A DNA stretch of 64,000 nt, from NCBI RefSeq assembly GCF_021789315.1, contig NZ_CP084561.1:3472001-3536000 (forward strand). The letters run 5' to 3'. This stretch comes from Arthrobacter sp. FW305-BF8. Lineage in GTDB: Bacteria; Actinomycetota; Actinomycetes; Actinomycetales; Micrococcaceae. Below, piece by piece: positions 36,270 to 44,603 of this stretch (positions are counted from its first letter, which is position 1; every line of letters begins with the position of its first letter). The position numbers were made by a program, and so were the translations under genes. The notes under the pieces are model-generated. The model was not told the origin of the DNA and made no database searches. It saw nothing but the letters and a program-made list of their open reading frames with translations.

Positions 36270-36638
36270 CTAGAGCACCTCCGGAGCCAGAGAAACGATC
36301 TTCATGAACTTCTTGTCACGGAGTTCACGACCAACCGGTCCGAAGATACGGGTACCGCGGGGGTCACCGTCGTTCTTCAGGATGACGGCTGCGTTCTCGT
36401 CAAACTTGATGTAGGAACCATCCGCACGGCGGCGTTCCTTCTTGGTACGGACGATGACAGCCTTGACGACGTCGCCCTTCTTTACGTTGCCGCCCGGAAT
36501 TGCATCCTTGACGGTTGCGACGATTACGTCGCCAATGCCTGCGTAGCGACGGCCAGATCCACCGAGAACGCGAATGGTAAGGATTTCCTTAGCACCCGTG
36601 TTGTCGGCGACCTTGAGTCGCGACTCCTGCTGAATCAC
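36270..36638 (-). CDS. rplN: 50S ribosomal protein L14 (uL14)
   Basis: 122 aa, GTG start. MIQQESRLKVADNTGAKEIL and GTRIFGPVGRELRDKKFMKI are diagnostic. First gene of the spc operon here, separated from rpsQ by 422 bp and a terminator. Confidence 0.98.
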   Translation of the reverse strand: MIQQESRLKVADNTGAKEILTIRVLGGSGRRYAGIGDVIVATVKDAIPGGNVKKGDVVKAVIVRTKKERRRADGSYIKFDENAAVILKNDGDPRGTRIFGPVGRELRDKKFMKIVSLAPEVL

Positions 36639-36994
36639 TATTTACTCCTTGCGTCGCGCCGGTTCTCAGACCGAAAATCTTCCTACGGAATGAGCCTTGC
36701 GGAACGGTTGATCGGGGTGTCTCTTGACCTGACTGGATTTTGCCAGACCAGGCCTAAACGCCCGTGCCACAAACAGTTGCTTCCCAGCCCTTCGAGGCGC
36801 AGGGGAACACTATGCCGTGGCACGATTGTTTACGAGGTTTGCTGTCGGCGCACAAAAGGCGCCATACAAACTCAATATCCTAGCACAGTTCAGGGCAGAC
36901 TCCATATCACCAGTCGGGGCTCCCCCGCAACGTACGACGGCGACATGTACGGCCGGCATTCGTCCCGCCGTCGGCCGCGTCCCCACTTAGACGC
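36639..36994 (-). promoter_or_regulatory. spc operon promoter/leader region
   Basis: Non-coding region before rplN. The minus strand has TGCTAGGAT (36877-36885), an extended -10-like sequence similar to TGCTAGACT upstream of rpsL; this would leave a ~230-nt leader. CTGG-attttg-CCAG near 36732-36745 is a small stem. No gene recognised. Confidence 0.4.
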
Positions 36995-37029
36995 GGAAAC
37001 CCCCGCTCCCAAAGGGAACGGGGGTTTCC
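36995..37029 (-). terminator. S10 operon terminator
   Basis: A 16-bp stem with one mismatch (36995-37010 with 37014-37029) and a 3-nt loop, 31 bp after rpsQ. The U-rich part is inside the stem (GGGGGTTTCC). It separates the S10 and spc operons. Confidence 0.75.
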
Positions 37030-37060
37030 GTTACAGCCGCCGGGGGCGATGCTGCAGGTG

Positions 37061-37366
37061 TTACTTAGCCTTCTCGAGGATCTCCACGAGCCGCCAGTTC
37101 TTGGTGGCGGACAGCGGGCGGGTCTCGGCGATGACAACCAGGTCGCCGATGCCGGCGGTGTTCTGCTCGTCGTGTGCCTTGACCTTGGAGGTGCGGCGGA
37201 TAACCTTGCCGTACAGGGCGTGCTTCACGCGGTCTTCAACCTGAACAACGATGGTCTTGTCCATCTTGTCAGAGACCACGTAGCCGCGACGCGTCTTACG
37301 GTAACCGCGCTGCTCAGCCGTAGCTGCCGTAGCAGTTTCCGTCACGTTCTCGTCCTTTTCACTCAC
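37061..37366 (-). CDS. rpsQ: 30S ribosomal protein S17 (uS17)
   Basis: 101 aa, GTG start overlapping the rpmC stop. GYVVSDKMDKTIVVQVEDR and TRPLSATKNWRLVEILEK are typical. A ~20-residue Thr/Ala/Glu N-terminal extension precedes the core. Confidence 0.97.
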   Translation of the reverse strand: MSEKDENVTETATAATAEQRGYRKTRRGYVVSDKMDKTIVVQVEDRVKHALYGKVIRRTSKVKAHDEQNTAGIGDLVVIAETRPLSATKNWRLVEILEKAK

Positions 37367-37692
37367 TTGGCGTCCTCCTCGGTCTCAGCCTCGGCAGGCT
37401 TTTCAGCCTTCTTAGCTGCAGACTTCTTGGACTTCTTTTCTTCCTTGGCTTCCACAACCGGTGCGGCAACCTCGGCACGAATGCCCAGCTCGCGCTCACG
37501 GAGAACGGTGTAGATGCGTGCGATGTCCTTCTTTACCGCGCGCAGACGACCGTGGTTCTCCAGCTGTCCGGTGGCGGACTGGAAACGCAGGTTGAACAGC
37601 TCTTCCTTGGACTTGCGGAGTTCTTCAACGAGACGCTCGTTGTCGAAACCGTCCAGCTGTGCGGGTGCAAGATCCTTTGACCCAACTGCCAT
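37363..37692 (-). CDS. rpmC: 50S ribosomal protein L29 (uL29) with C-terminal tail
   Basis: 109 aa against ~63 in E. coli. The helical core (ERLVEELRKSKEELFNLRFQ, KKDIARIYTVLRERE) is followed by a Lys/Ala/Glu tail (KSKKSAAKKAEKPAEAETEE). L29 sits near the nascent-chain exit. Confidence 0.96.
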   Translation of the reverse strand: MAVGSKDLAPAQLDGFDNERLVEELRKSKEELFNLRFQSATGQLENHGRLRAVKKDIARIYTVLRERELGIRAEVAAPVVEAKEEKKSKKSAAKKAEKPAEAETEEDAK

Positions 37693-37694
37693 TT

Positions 37695-38111
37695 CTATTC
37701 ACCACCTTCGCGACGCACAATGCGTGCCTTCAACGGGAGCTTGTGGATCGCCAGGCGCAGGGCCTCGCGAGCTACCTCATCACTGACACCGGAGAGTTCA
37801 AAGAGAACCCGGCCCGGCTTGACGTTGGCGACCCACCATTCCGGCGAACCCTTACCGGAACCCATGCGGGTTTCGGCAGGCTTCTTGGTCAGCGGACGGT
37901 CCGGGTAGATGTTGATCCAGACCTTACCGCCACGCTTGATGTGGCGGGTCATCGCGATACGGGCAGATTCGATCTGACGGTTCGTGACGTATGCCGGGCT
38001 CAGGGCCTGGATGCCGTACTCACCGAAGGAGACCTTGGTACCGCCCGTGGCAGCGCCGGAACGACCCGGGTGGTGCTGCTTACGGTGCTTGACTCGACGT
38101 GGGATAAGCAT
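37695..38111 (-). CDS. rplP: 50S ribosomal protein L16 (uL16)
   Basis: 138 aa. MLIPRRVKHRKQHHPGRSG and GKVWINIYPDRPLTKKPAET are diagnostic. Contacts the A-site tRNA. Confidence 0.98.
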   Translation of the reverse strand: MLIPRRVKHRKQHHPGRSGAATGGTKVSFGEYGIQALSPAYVTNRQIESARIAMTRHIKRGGKVWINIYPDRPLTKKPAETRMGSGKGSPEWWVANVKPGRVLFELSGVSDEVAREALRLAIHKLPLKARIVRREGGE

Positions 38112-38948
38112 TTAAGCCTGTCCTCCTTCTGCTGCCTGTGCCGGAGCTGCTGCCTCGGCTGCCGGAGCTGCGGCAGCCGGTGCTGCGTCGGCTGCCGGAC
38201 GGTCGTTACGACGACGGCGGTCACCACGGTCAGCGCCACCCGGGCGGCCCGGACGGTCGCCGGAACGGCCACGGGACGGAGCAGCAGCTGCCTGCTGAGC
38301 CAGTTCCTTGGAGGTGACGTCGCCCTTGTAGATCCAGACCTTCACGCCGATGCGGCCGAAGGTGGTCTTGGCTTCGTAGAAGCCGTAGTCGATGTTCGCG
38401 CGGAGGGTGTGCAGGGGCACACGGCCTTCGCGGTAGAACTCCGAGCGGGACATTTCTGCGCCACCCAGACGGCCCGAGCAAGCGATACGGATACCCTTGG
38501 CACCGGCACGCTGTGCGGACTGCATGGCCTTCTTCATCGCACGGCGGAATGCCACGCGGGAAGTAAGCTGCTCTGCAACACCCTGGGCAACAAGCTGGGC
38601 TTCCATCTCGGGGTTCTTGACCTCGAGGATGTTCAGCTGGACCTGCTTGCCGGTGAGCTTTTCGAGCTCGCCGCGGATGCGGTCTGCCTCGGCGCCGCGG
38701 CGGCCGATGACGATGCCCGGACGTGCCGTGTGGATGTCCACGCGGACACGGTCGCGGGTGCGCTCGATCTCGACCTTGGCGATGCCGGCGCGCTCCATGC
38801 CCGTGGACATGAGCTGGCGGATACGGATGTCTTCGCGAACGAAGTCCTTGTACCGCTGGCCGGACTTGGTGCTGTCAGCGAACCAGTGCGATACGTGATC
38901 GGTGGTGATGCCGAGTCGGAACCCGTGCGGGTTTACTTTCTGTCCCAC
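38112..38948 (-). CDS. rpsC: 30S ribosomal protein S3 (uS3) with disordered tail
   Basis: 278 aa, GTG start directly after the rplV stop. The KH domain (VDIHTARPGIVIGRRGAEAD) and C-terminal S3 domain (RIGVKVWIYKGD) are intact; the last ~55 residues are Arg/Gly/Asp then Ala/Pro-rich. Part of the mRNA entry helicase of the 30S. Confidence 0.97.
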   Translation of the reverse strand: MGQKVNPHGFRLGITTDHVSHWFADSTKSGQRYKDFVREDIRIRQLMSTGMERAGIAKVEIERTRDRVRVDIHTARPGIVIGRRGAEADRIRGELEKLTGKQVQLNILEVKNPEMEAQLVAQGVAEQLTSRVAFRRAMKKAMQSAQRAGAKGIRIACSGRLGGAEMSRSEFYREGRVPLHTLRANIDYGFYEAKTTFGRIGVKVWIYKGDVTSKELAQQAAAAPSRGRSGDRPGRPGGADRGDRRRRNDRPAADAAPAAAAPAAEAAAPAQAAEGGQA

Positions 38949-39314
38949 TTAGCGAGCCTCCTCTTTCTCCGGGGTAGCGACTACCACGGTGATGTGGCTG
39001 GTGCGCTTCTTGATCTGAAATGCACGACCCTGAGCACGCGGCTGGAACCGCTTCATGGTCGGGCCTTCATCAACAAACGCTTCGCTGATGATGAGGTCAC
39101 CTTCGTCGAACGCAACACCGTCGCGGTCCGCGAGGACCCGGGCGTTGGAGATCGCCGACTGAACTACCTTGAATACCGGCTCCGAAGCTGCCTGGGGGGC
39201 AAACTTCAGAATTGCCAGAGCCTCGTTCGCTTGCTTACCACGAACAAGGTTGACGACGCGCCGGGCCTTCATAGGCGTTACGCGGATGTGGCGCGCAATT
39301 GCCTTGGCTTCCAT
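38949..39314 (-). CDS. rplV: 50S ribosomal protein L22 (uL22)
   Basis: 121 aa. MEAKAIARHIRVTPMKARRV and ISEAFVDEGPTMKRFQPRAQ are typical; its beta hairpin lines the exit tunnel and is the site of some macrolide-resistance changes. Confidence 0.98.
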   Translation of the reverse strand: MEAKAIARHIRVTPMKARRVVNLVRGKQANEALAILKFAPQAASEPVFKVVQSAISNARVLADRDGVAFDEGDLIISEAFVDEGPTMKRFQPRAQGRAFQIKKRTSHITVVVATPEKEEAR

Positions 39315-39352
39315 TGCTTTCCTTCTCTCGTCTTTGACGTAAGTGCAGGCGC

Positions 39353-39634
39353 CTAGCGGCGCTTGCCCTTACGGTCGTCCTTGACATGGCCGCGGAATGT
39401 CCGCGTGGGAGCGAATTCGCCGAGCTTGTGCCCGACCATCGACTCGGTGACAAACACCGGGATGTGCTTGCGTCCGTCGTGCACGGCGATCGTGTGCCCG
39501 AGCATGTCGGGGATGATCATCGAGCGGCGGGACCAGGTCTTGATGACGTTCTTGGTGCCCTTTTCGTTTTCCCTTGCGACCTTCACAAAGAGGTGCTGGT
39601 CAACGAAAGGACCTTTTTTCAGGCTGCGTGGCAT
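39353..39634 (-). CDS. rpsS: 30S ribosomal protein S19 (uS19)
   Basis: 93 aa. MPRSLKKGPFVDQHLFVKV and GHKLGEFAPTRTFRGH are diagnostic. 12 nt after rplB. Confidence 0.98.
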   Translation of the reverse strand: MPRSLKKGPFVDQHLFVKVARENEKGTKNVIKTWSRRSMIIPDMLGHTIAVHDGRKHIPVFVTESMVGHKLGEFAPTRTFRGHVKDDRKGKRR

Positions 39635-39646
39635 ATGTCCAGGCTC

Positions 39647-40486
39647 CTATCGCTTGTTCTTGCCAGTACGACGGCGACGAACAATAAGCTTGTCGCTCTC
39701 TTTGTTGGGGCGGCGGGTACGGCCTTCAGGCTTACCGTTCGGGTTGACCGGGTGACGACCACCGGAGGTCTTACCTTCACCACCACCGTGCGGGTGGTCA
39801 ACCGGGTTCATGGCGACACCACGGACGGTCGGGCGAACGCCCTTCCACCGCATACGGCCGGCCTTGCCCCAGTTGATGTTCGACTGCTCGGCGTTGCCGA
39901 CCTCGCCGATCGTGGCGCGGCAGCGCACGTCAACGTTGCGGATTTCGCCGGAGGGCAGACGCAGCTGGGCGAAACGGCCTTCCTTGGCGACGAGCTGAAC
40001 AGAAGCACCGGCGGAACGGGCCATCTTGGCACCGCCGCCCGGGCGCAGCTCCACCGCGTGGATAACCGTACCCACGGGGATGTTGCGCAGGGGCAGGTTG
40101 TTGCCAGGCTTGATGTCAGCGTTGGCGCCGGCTTCCACGAAGTCGCCCTGGGAGAGCTTGTTCGGGGCGATGATGTAACGCTTGGTGCCATCAACGTAGT
40201 GCAGGAGGGCGATGCGAGCCGTGCGGTTCGGATCGTACTCGATTTCGGCAACGCGGGCGTTGACGCCGTCCTTGTCGTGGCGACGGAAGTCGATCAGACG
40301 GTACTGGCGCTTGTGGCCACCACCCTTGTGACGGGTCGTGATCTTACCGGTGTTGTTACGGCCGCCCTTTTTGGGCAGCGGACGTACCAACGACTTTTCC
40401 GGCGTCGACCGCGTGATTTCGGTGAAGTCCGCTACGCTCGAGCCGCGACGGCCCGGGGTAGTCGGCTTATATTTACGGATTCCCAT
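39647..40486 (-). CDS. rplB: 50S ribosomal protein L2 (uL2)
   Basis: 279 aa. GRNNTGKITTRHKGGGHKRQ and the near-C-terminal NPVDHPHGGGEGKTSGGRHP, whose conserved His lies close to the peptidyl-transferase centre. Normal length. Confidence 0.98.
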   Translation of the reverse strand: MGIRKYKPTTPGRRGSSVADFTEITRSTPEKSLVRPLPKKGGRNNTGKITTRHKGGGHKRQYRLIDFRRHDKDGVNARVAEIEYDPNRTARIALLHYVDGTKRYIIAPNKLSQGDFVEAGANADIKPGNNLPLRNIPVGTVIHAVELRPGGGAKMARSAGASVQLVAKEGRFAQLRLPSGEIRNVDVRCRATIGEVGNAEQSNINWGKAGRMRWKGVRPTVRGVAMNPVDHPHGGGEGKTSGGRHPVNPNGKPEGRTRRPNKESDKLIVRRRRTGKNKR

Positions 40487-40515
40487 AATTCATTTCCTCG
40501 TTAAAGTGGTCTCCG

Positions 40516-40821
40516 CTACGCGAGCGGACCGCCGAAGATGTCGATCGTGCCTTCTTTGAGGGTCACAATGGCACGCTTGGTGTTCTTGCGGGTTCCCCAG
40601 CCGAATTTGGTGCGCTTGCGCTTACCGGCACGGTTGATGGTGTTGATCGATTCGACCTTGACGGAGAAAATCTTCTCCACGGCCAGCTTGATCTCGGTCT
40701 TGTTCGAGCGGGGGTCCACCAGGAAGGTGTACTTGCCCTCATCGATCAGGCCGTAGCTCTTTTCCGAGACGACGGGTGCAAGCACGACGTCGCGCGGGTC
40801 TTTGATGGTGGCTGCGCTCAC
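40516..40821 (-). CDS. rplW: 50S ribosomal protein L23 (uL23)
   Basis: 101 aa, GTG start overlapping the rplD stop. VVSEKSYGLIDEGKYTFLVD and RKRTKFGWGTRKNTKRAIV are typical. Docking site for trigger factor and SRP. Confidence 0.97.
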   Translation of the reverse strand: MSAATIKDPRDVVLAPVVSEKSYGLIDEGKYTFLVDPRSNKTEIKLAVEKIFSVKVESINTINRAGKRKRTKFGWGTRKNTKRAIVTLKEGTIDIFGGPLA

Positions 40822-41438
40822 TTGGCATCCTCCTCGTTCTTTGCAGCCTTGTCAGCAACGAATGCTTCGTAGGCAGCCTTGGTGAAGACTACGTCGTCGG
40901 AAACGAGCACGTCGTAGGTGTTCAGCTGGTCCACGTACAGGACGTGAACTTCGGCGAGGTTGCGCACGGAGAGTGCAGCAACGTCGTTCGCGCGCTCGAT
41001 GACGACCAGCAGGTTCTTGCGCTCGGAAACTCCGCGCAGGGCTGCCAGTGCTGCCTTGGAGGACGGCTTGTCGCCGGCAACCAGTTCAGAAACGACGTGG
41101 ACGCGGCCGTTGCGGGCGCGGTCAGAGAGAGCGCCGCGCAGTGCAGCAGCAATCATCTTCTTGGGGGTGCGCTGGCTGTAGTCACGCGGGGTGGGACCGT
41201 GGACAACGCCACCGCCGGTCATGTGCGGAGCACGGATCGAGCCCTGACGGGCGCGGCCGGTACCCTTCTGCTTGAACGGCTTGCGGCCTGCACCGGAAAC
41301 TTCGGCGCGGGTCTTGGTCTTGTGGGTACCCTGGCGAGCAGCAGCGAGCTGGGCAACGACGACCTGGTGCAGCAGCGGCACGTTGGTCTGAACGTCGAAG
41401 ATCTCTGCAGGCAGGTCAACCTTGACAGTGTTAGCCAT
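40818..41438 (-). CDS. rplD: 50S ribosomal protein L4 (uL4)
   Basis: 206 aa. The loop region KPFKQKGTGRARQGSIRAP and GGGVVHGPTPRDYSQRTPKK are diagnostic. In E. coli L4 represses the S10 operon; whether it does so here cannot be read from this sequence. Confidence 0.98.
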   Translation of the reverse strand: MANTVKVDLPAEIFDVQTNVPLLHQVVVAQLAAARQGTHKTKTRAEVSGAGRKPFKQKGTGRARQGSIRAPHMTGGGVVHGPTPRDYSQRTPKKMIAAALRGALSDRARNGRVHVVSELVAGDKPSSKAALAALRGVSERKNLLVVIERANDVAALSVRNLAEVHVLYVDQLNTYDVLVSDDVVFTKAAYEAFVADKAAKNEEDAK

Positions 41439-41442
41439 TGAA

Positions 41443-42093
41443 CTAGGCTCCCTTCACGGCGGTGCGTACGAGTACGACCTGGCCGCGGGCACCGGGAACG
41501 GCGCCCTTGATCAGGAGCAGCGACTTCTCGACGTCAACCGCGTGGACCGTGAGGTTCAGCGTGGTGTGACGAACGGCGCCCATGCGGCCGGCCATTTTCA
41601 TGCCCTTGAAGACGCGGCTCGGGGTGGATGCTCCACCGATAGAACCGGGCTTACGGTGGTTCTTGTGGGCACCGTGGGAAGCTCCAACGCCGTGGAAGCC
41701 GTGACGCTTCATAACACCGGCGAAGCCCTTACCCTTGGTGGTGCCTACGACGTCGATCTTCTGGCCGGCTTCGAAGACCTCTACGGAGAGCTCCTGGCCC
41801 AGCTCGTACTCAGCAGCATCTGCGGTACGGAGTTCGACGACGTGACGGCGAGGCGTGACGCCTGCCTTTTCAAAGTGACCAGCCAGCGGCTTGGTGACCT
41901 TGCGGGGATCGATCTGGCCGTAGCCGATCTGAACGGCGACGTAGCCATCAACTTCTGCGTTCCGCAGCTGGGTGATGACGTTCGAGTCAGCCTGGACAAC
42001 AGTGACGGGGATGAGCTTGTTGTTCTCGTCCCAGACCTGGGTCATGCCGAGCTTCGTGCCCAGCAGGCCCTTTACGTTACGGGTTGCGGTCAT
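41443..42093 (-). CDS. rplC: 50S ribosomal protein L3 (uL3)
   Basis: 216 aa. KGLLGTKLGMTQVWDENNK and KGKGFAGVMKRHGFHGVGAS are diagnostic. Assembly-initiating protein near the peptidyl-transferase centre. Confidence 0.98.
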   Translation of the reverse strand: MTATRNVKGLLGTKLGMTQVWDENNKLIPVTVVQADSNVITQLRNAEVDGYVAVQIGYGQIDPRKVTKPLAGHFEKAGVTPRRHVVELRTADAAEYELGQELSVEVFEAGQKIDVVGTTKGKGFAGVMKRHGFHGVGASHGAHKNHRKPGSIGGASTPSRVFKGMKMAGRMGAVRHTTLNLTVHAVDVEKSLLLIKGAVPGARGQVVLVRTAVKGA

Positions 42094-42110
42094 AGTCTCT
42101 CAGCACCTCC

Positions 42111-42419
42111 CTACAGCTTGATTTCGATGTTCACGTCGGCCGGCAGGTCGAGACGCATGAGCGAGTCAACAGCCTTGGGCGTGGGGTCGATAATGTCGAT
42201 CAGACGCTTGTGCGTGCGCATTTCAAAGTGCTCGCGGCTGTCCTTGTACTTGTGGGGAGAGCGGATAACGCAGTACACGTTCTTCTCCGTGGGCAGCGGC
42301 ACGGGGCCGACTACCGTTGCGCCTGCGCGCGTGACCGTCTCAACGATCTTCCGTGCTGAAACGTCAATGACCTCGTGGTCGTATGACTTCAGCCGGATGC
42401 GGATTTTTTGTCCCGCCAT
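42111..42419 (-). CDS. rpsJ: 30S ribosomal protein S10 (uS10)
   Basis: 102 aa from ATG 42419 ([19 protein letters not shown]); the longer frame upstream to 42707 is the operon leader. [20 protein letters not shown] and [20 protein letters not shown] are typical. First gene of the S10 operon. Confidence 0.98.
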
Positions 42420-42825
42420 GTCGCCTGACTCTCTTTCAGTAAGTGCTGCTCTGTTTACTTGCGTGTTGCATGTGGCTGCCGAAGCATTTGAAGTCGTAAC
42501 TACCACCCGCCGCACAAGCTGAATCCGGATGAATCCGGGTTCCTCAACCTGCCGACGTAACCGACCCCCGCGGTCGGGCGTGTCGCGCCGTGCAAAACGC
42601 ACGAGCCCGCATTTCCTTGGGGGGTGGGTTATGTTTGGGCTCCAACCTGGACCCTGGCACCCGGCATTATCCGGATCGGGACGCGAAGAAGCGCTTGAAC
42701 AACTCATCTAGTATGCCGGAATTTGTCCGAGGAAGCGAATCGGGCCCCGGAGGGCATCACCTGCCGCCTCAATCCCCGCCTGCCCGGTCGTTGCCGACGG
42801 CCACCTCCGGTTGGATGATGGGTTG
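42420..42825. promoter_or_regulatory. Divergent region: S10 operon leader and GH1 upstream
   Basis: 406 bp without a recognised gene. The minus strand has CATACTAGATGAG at 42703-42715, a possible -10 with the same CTAG core seen before rpsL and rplN, giving a leader of nearly 300 nt for rpsJ. For the GH1 gene no promoter is evident. Confidence 0.35.
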
Positions 42826-44286
42826 ATGGCCGCGCAGAACGCCGACGCCGGCAGCGACGTAGTGAACGCAGATGCAGTGCAGGACCTCGCCCGGCGCCTG
42901 CGCCCGGATTTCACGCTGGGCGTTGCTGCCGCCGCCTTCCAGATCGAAGGTTCCCTGGCAGCGGACGGGCGCGGGCCGGCAGGCTGGGATGCCTTTGCGG
43001 CCACACCGGGCAACATCCTCAACGGGCATTCGCCGGCGGTGGCCTGTGACCACTATAACCGCGTGCCGGAGGACGTTGCCCTCATGCGCGAACTCGGCAT
43101 CGACTCGTACCGCTTCTCGATCTCGTGGCCCAGGATCCATCCGGAGGGCCGCGGCTCAGCCAACCCGCGGGGCCTGGACTTCTACGACCGGCTGGTGGAC
43201 CTGCTGCTGGCGGCCGGAATAGCCCCCATGGCCACGCTCTACCACTGGGACACTCCCCTCCCCCTCGAGCGCGGCGGCGGCTGGATGAACCGCACTACGG
43301 CTGAGCACTTCGCGGAGTATGCGGCAGCCGCCGGAAAGCGGCTCGGCGACCGCGTGGCGCAGTGGGTCACGCTCAACGAACCCGTCTCCGTCACACTGAA
43401 CGGCTACGCACTCGGCGTCCATGCGCCCGGCCGCGACCTGCTGTTCAACGCGCTGCCCTCGGTCCACCACCAGCTGCTCGGCCACGGACTCGCGGTCCAG
43501 GCGCTGCGCTCCGCCGGCGTGGCCGGGACCGTCGGCGTGACCAACCTGCACTCCCCCGTTCGCCCTGCCACACGTCGGCTGGCGGACAGGCTGCTGGCCA
43601 AGGTCTGCGACCTTGTCCTCAATCGTGTGAACGCCGATCCCATCCTCCTGGGACGCTACCCCGCCCCGCCACTTGCCGCCCGCCCCTGGTTCAGATTCTT
43701 GTCCCGGACGTCCGACGACGACCTCCGCCTGATCAGCCAGCCGCTCGACTTCTACGGGGTGAACTACTACTACCCTGTGCGCGTTGCAGCAGGCCAAGGA
43801 CCACCTGACACCCCGGCAGGCAACGCCCGGGCCATGGCACGCCTGCCGTTCCACTTTGAAGCTTTCCCTGAATATCCCACCACGGGCTTCGGGTGGCCTG
43901 TGGCGCCGGACCATCTGGGCATCCTGCTGCGGGAGCTTAAGGACAGGTACGGGGCAGCCTTGCCGCCCGTGTACATCACCGAGAGCGGCGCAAGCTTTCC
44001 GGAGCCCGAGCATGTCACCGGTCCCATAGCGGACTCGAAGCGCATCGAATACCTGGCCCGCCACTTGGACCAGGCAGTGAACTCGACTGCGCCCGGCGGC
44101 ATCGCGCACGATGTGCGGCTGCTCGGCTACTTCGTCTGGACGTTGATGGACAACTTCGAGTGGGCCGCCGGGTATTCACAGCGCTTCGGTCTGGTGCACG
44201 TGGACTTCGACACCCTGAAAAGGACGCCCAAGAAGTCCTTCTACTGGCTGCAGGCGGTCAGCCAGGCGCGGGCCCGGCCTGCCTGA
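42826..44286 (+). CDS. GH1 beta-glucosidase
   Basis: 486 aa from ATG 42826 (an in-frame TTG at 42811 is possible). Retaining glycoside hydrolase of family 1. AAFQIEGS, FSISWPRI, acid/base Glu185 in WVTLNEPVSV, NYYYPVRV, and nucleophile Glu386 in YITESGASF (usually ITENGA; Asn is Ser here) are visible, as is WTLMDNFEWAAGYSQRFG. No signal peptide, so probably cytoplasmic, acting on imported beta-glucosides. It lies alone on the plus strand between the S10 and str operons, with no transporter or regulator next to it. Confidence 0.93.
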   Translation: MAAQNADAGSDVVNADAVQDLARRLRPDFTLGVAAAAFQIEGSLAADGRGPAGWDAFAATPGNILNGHSPAVACDHYNRVPEDVALMRELGIDSYRFSISWPRIHPEGRGSANPRGLDFYDRLVDLLLAAGIAPMATLYHWDTPLPLERGGGWMNRTTAEHFAEYAAAAGKRLGDRVAQWVTLNEPVSVTLNGYALGVHAPGRDLLFNALPSVHHQLLGHGLAVQALRSAGVAGTVGVTNLHSPVRPATRRLADRLLAKVCDLVLNRVNADPILLGRYPAPPLAARPWFRFLSRTSDDDLRLISQPLDFYGVNYYYPVRVAAGQGPPDTPAGNARAMARLPFHFEAFPEYPTTGFGWPVAPDHLGILLRELKDRYGAALPPVYITESGASFPEPEHVTGPIADSKRIEYLARHLDQAVNSTAPGGIAHDVRLLGYFVWTLMDNFEWAAGYSQRFGLVHVDFDTLKRTPKKSFYWLQAVSQARARPA

Positions 44287-44315
44287 CGCCGCCTGATGCC
44301 GTGCGCGCGGCGCGC

Positions 44316-44441
44316 CTACTGGTTCTTGTTCGCCCGGTTGATCCGCTTGGCGCGTTCAATCTCGTGGCGGAAGTGCTTCTTCGCCCAAACAACGCCTACC
44401 ACCACGGCGGCAACCACCAGCAGGAAAATAAGCCAACCCAT
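44316..44441 (-). CDS. Small single-pass membrane protein, 41 aa
   Basis: ATG 44441 follows AGAGAGGAACATC, a good ribosome-binding site; the upstream part of the open frame is not needed. One hydrophobic helix (GWLIFLLVVAAVVVGVVWA) is followed by a strongly basic tail (KKHFRHEIERAKRINRANKNQ without acidic balance). Family not recognised. Convergent with the GH1 gene, downstream of the tuf terminator on the same strand. Confidence 0.65.
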   Translation of the reverse strand: MGWLIFLLVVAAVVVGVVWAKKHFRHEIERAKRINRANKNQ

Positions 44442-44514
44442 GATGTTCCTCTCTTTCGCGAGCACTAACCCTATCAGGCCGGCTGGCGGCCCACTATTGG
44501 GAACCGCGGATACA

Positions 44515-44551
44515 AAAACAGCCCCGCTGCGAGTAGCAGCGGGGCTGTTTT
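44515..44551 (-). terminator. Bidirectional terminator after tuf
   Basis: A perfect 16-bp stem (44515-44530 with 44536-44551), 5-nt loop, A-run on one side and T-run on the other. It ends tuf transcription. Confidence 0.9.
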
Positions 44552-44603
44552 CGAACATCACGTCAGGCCGTTAGCCGGCCCTTCGATCCGCAATCAGCAA
44601 GAG

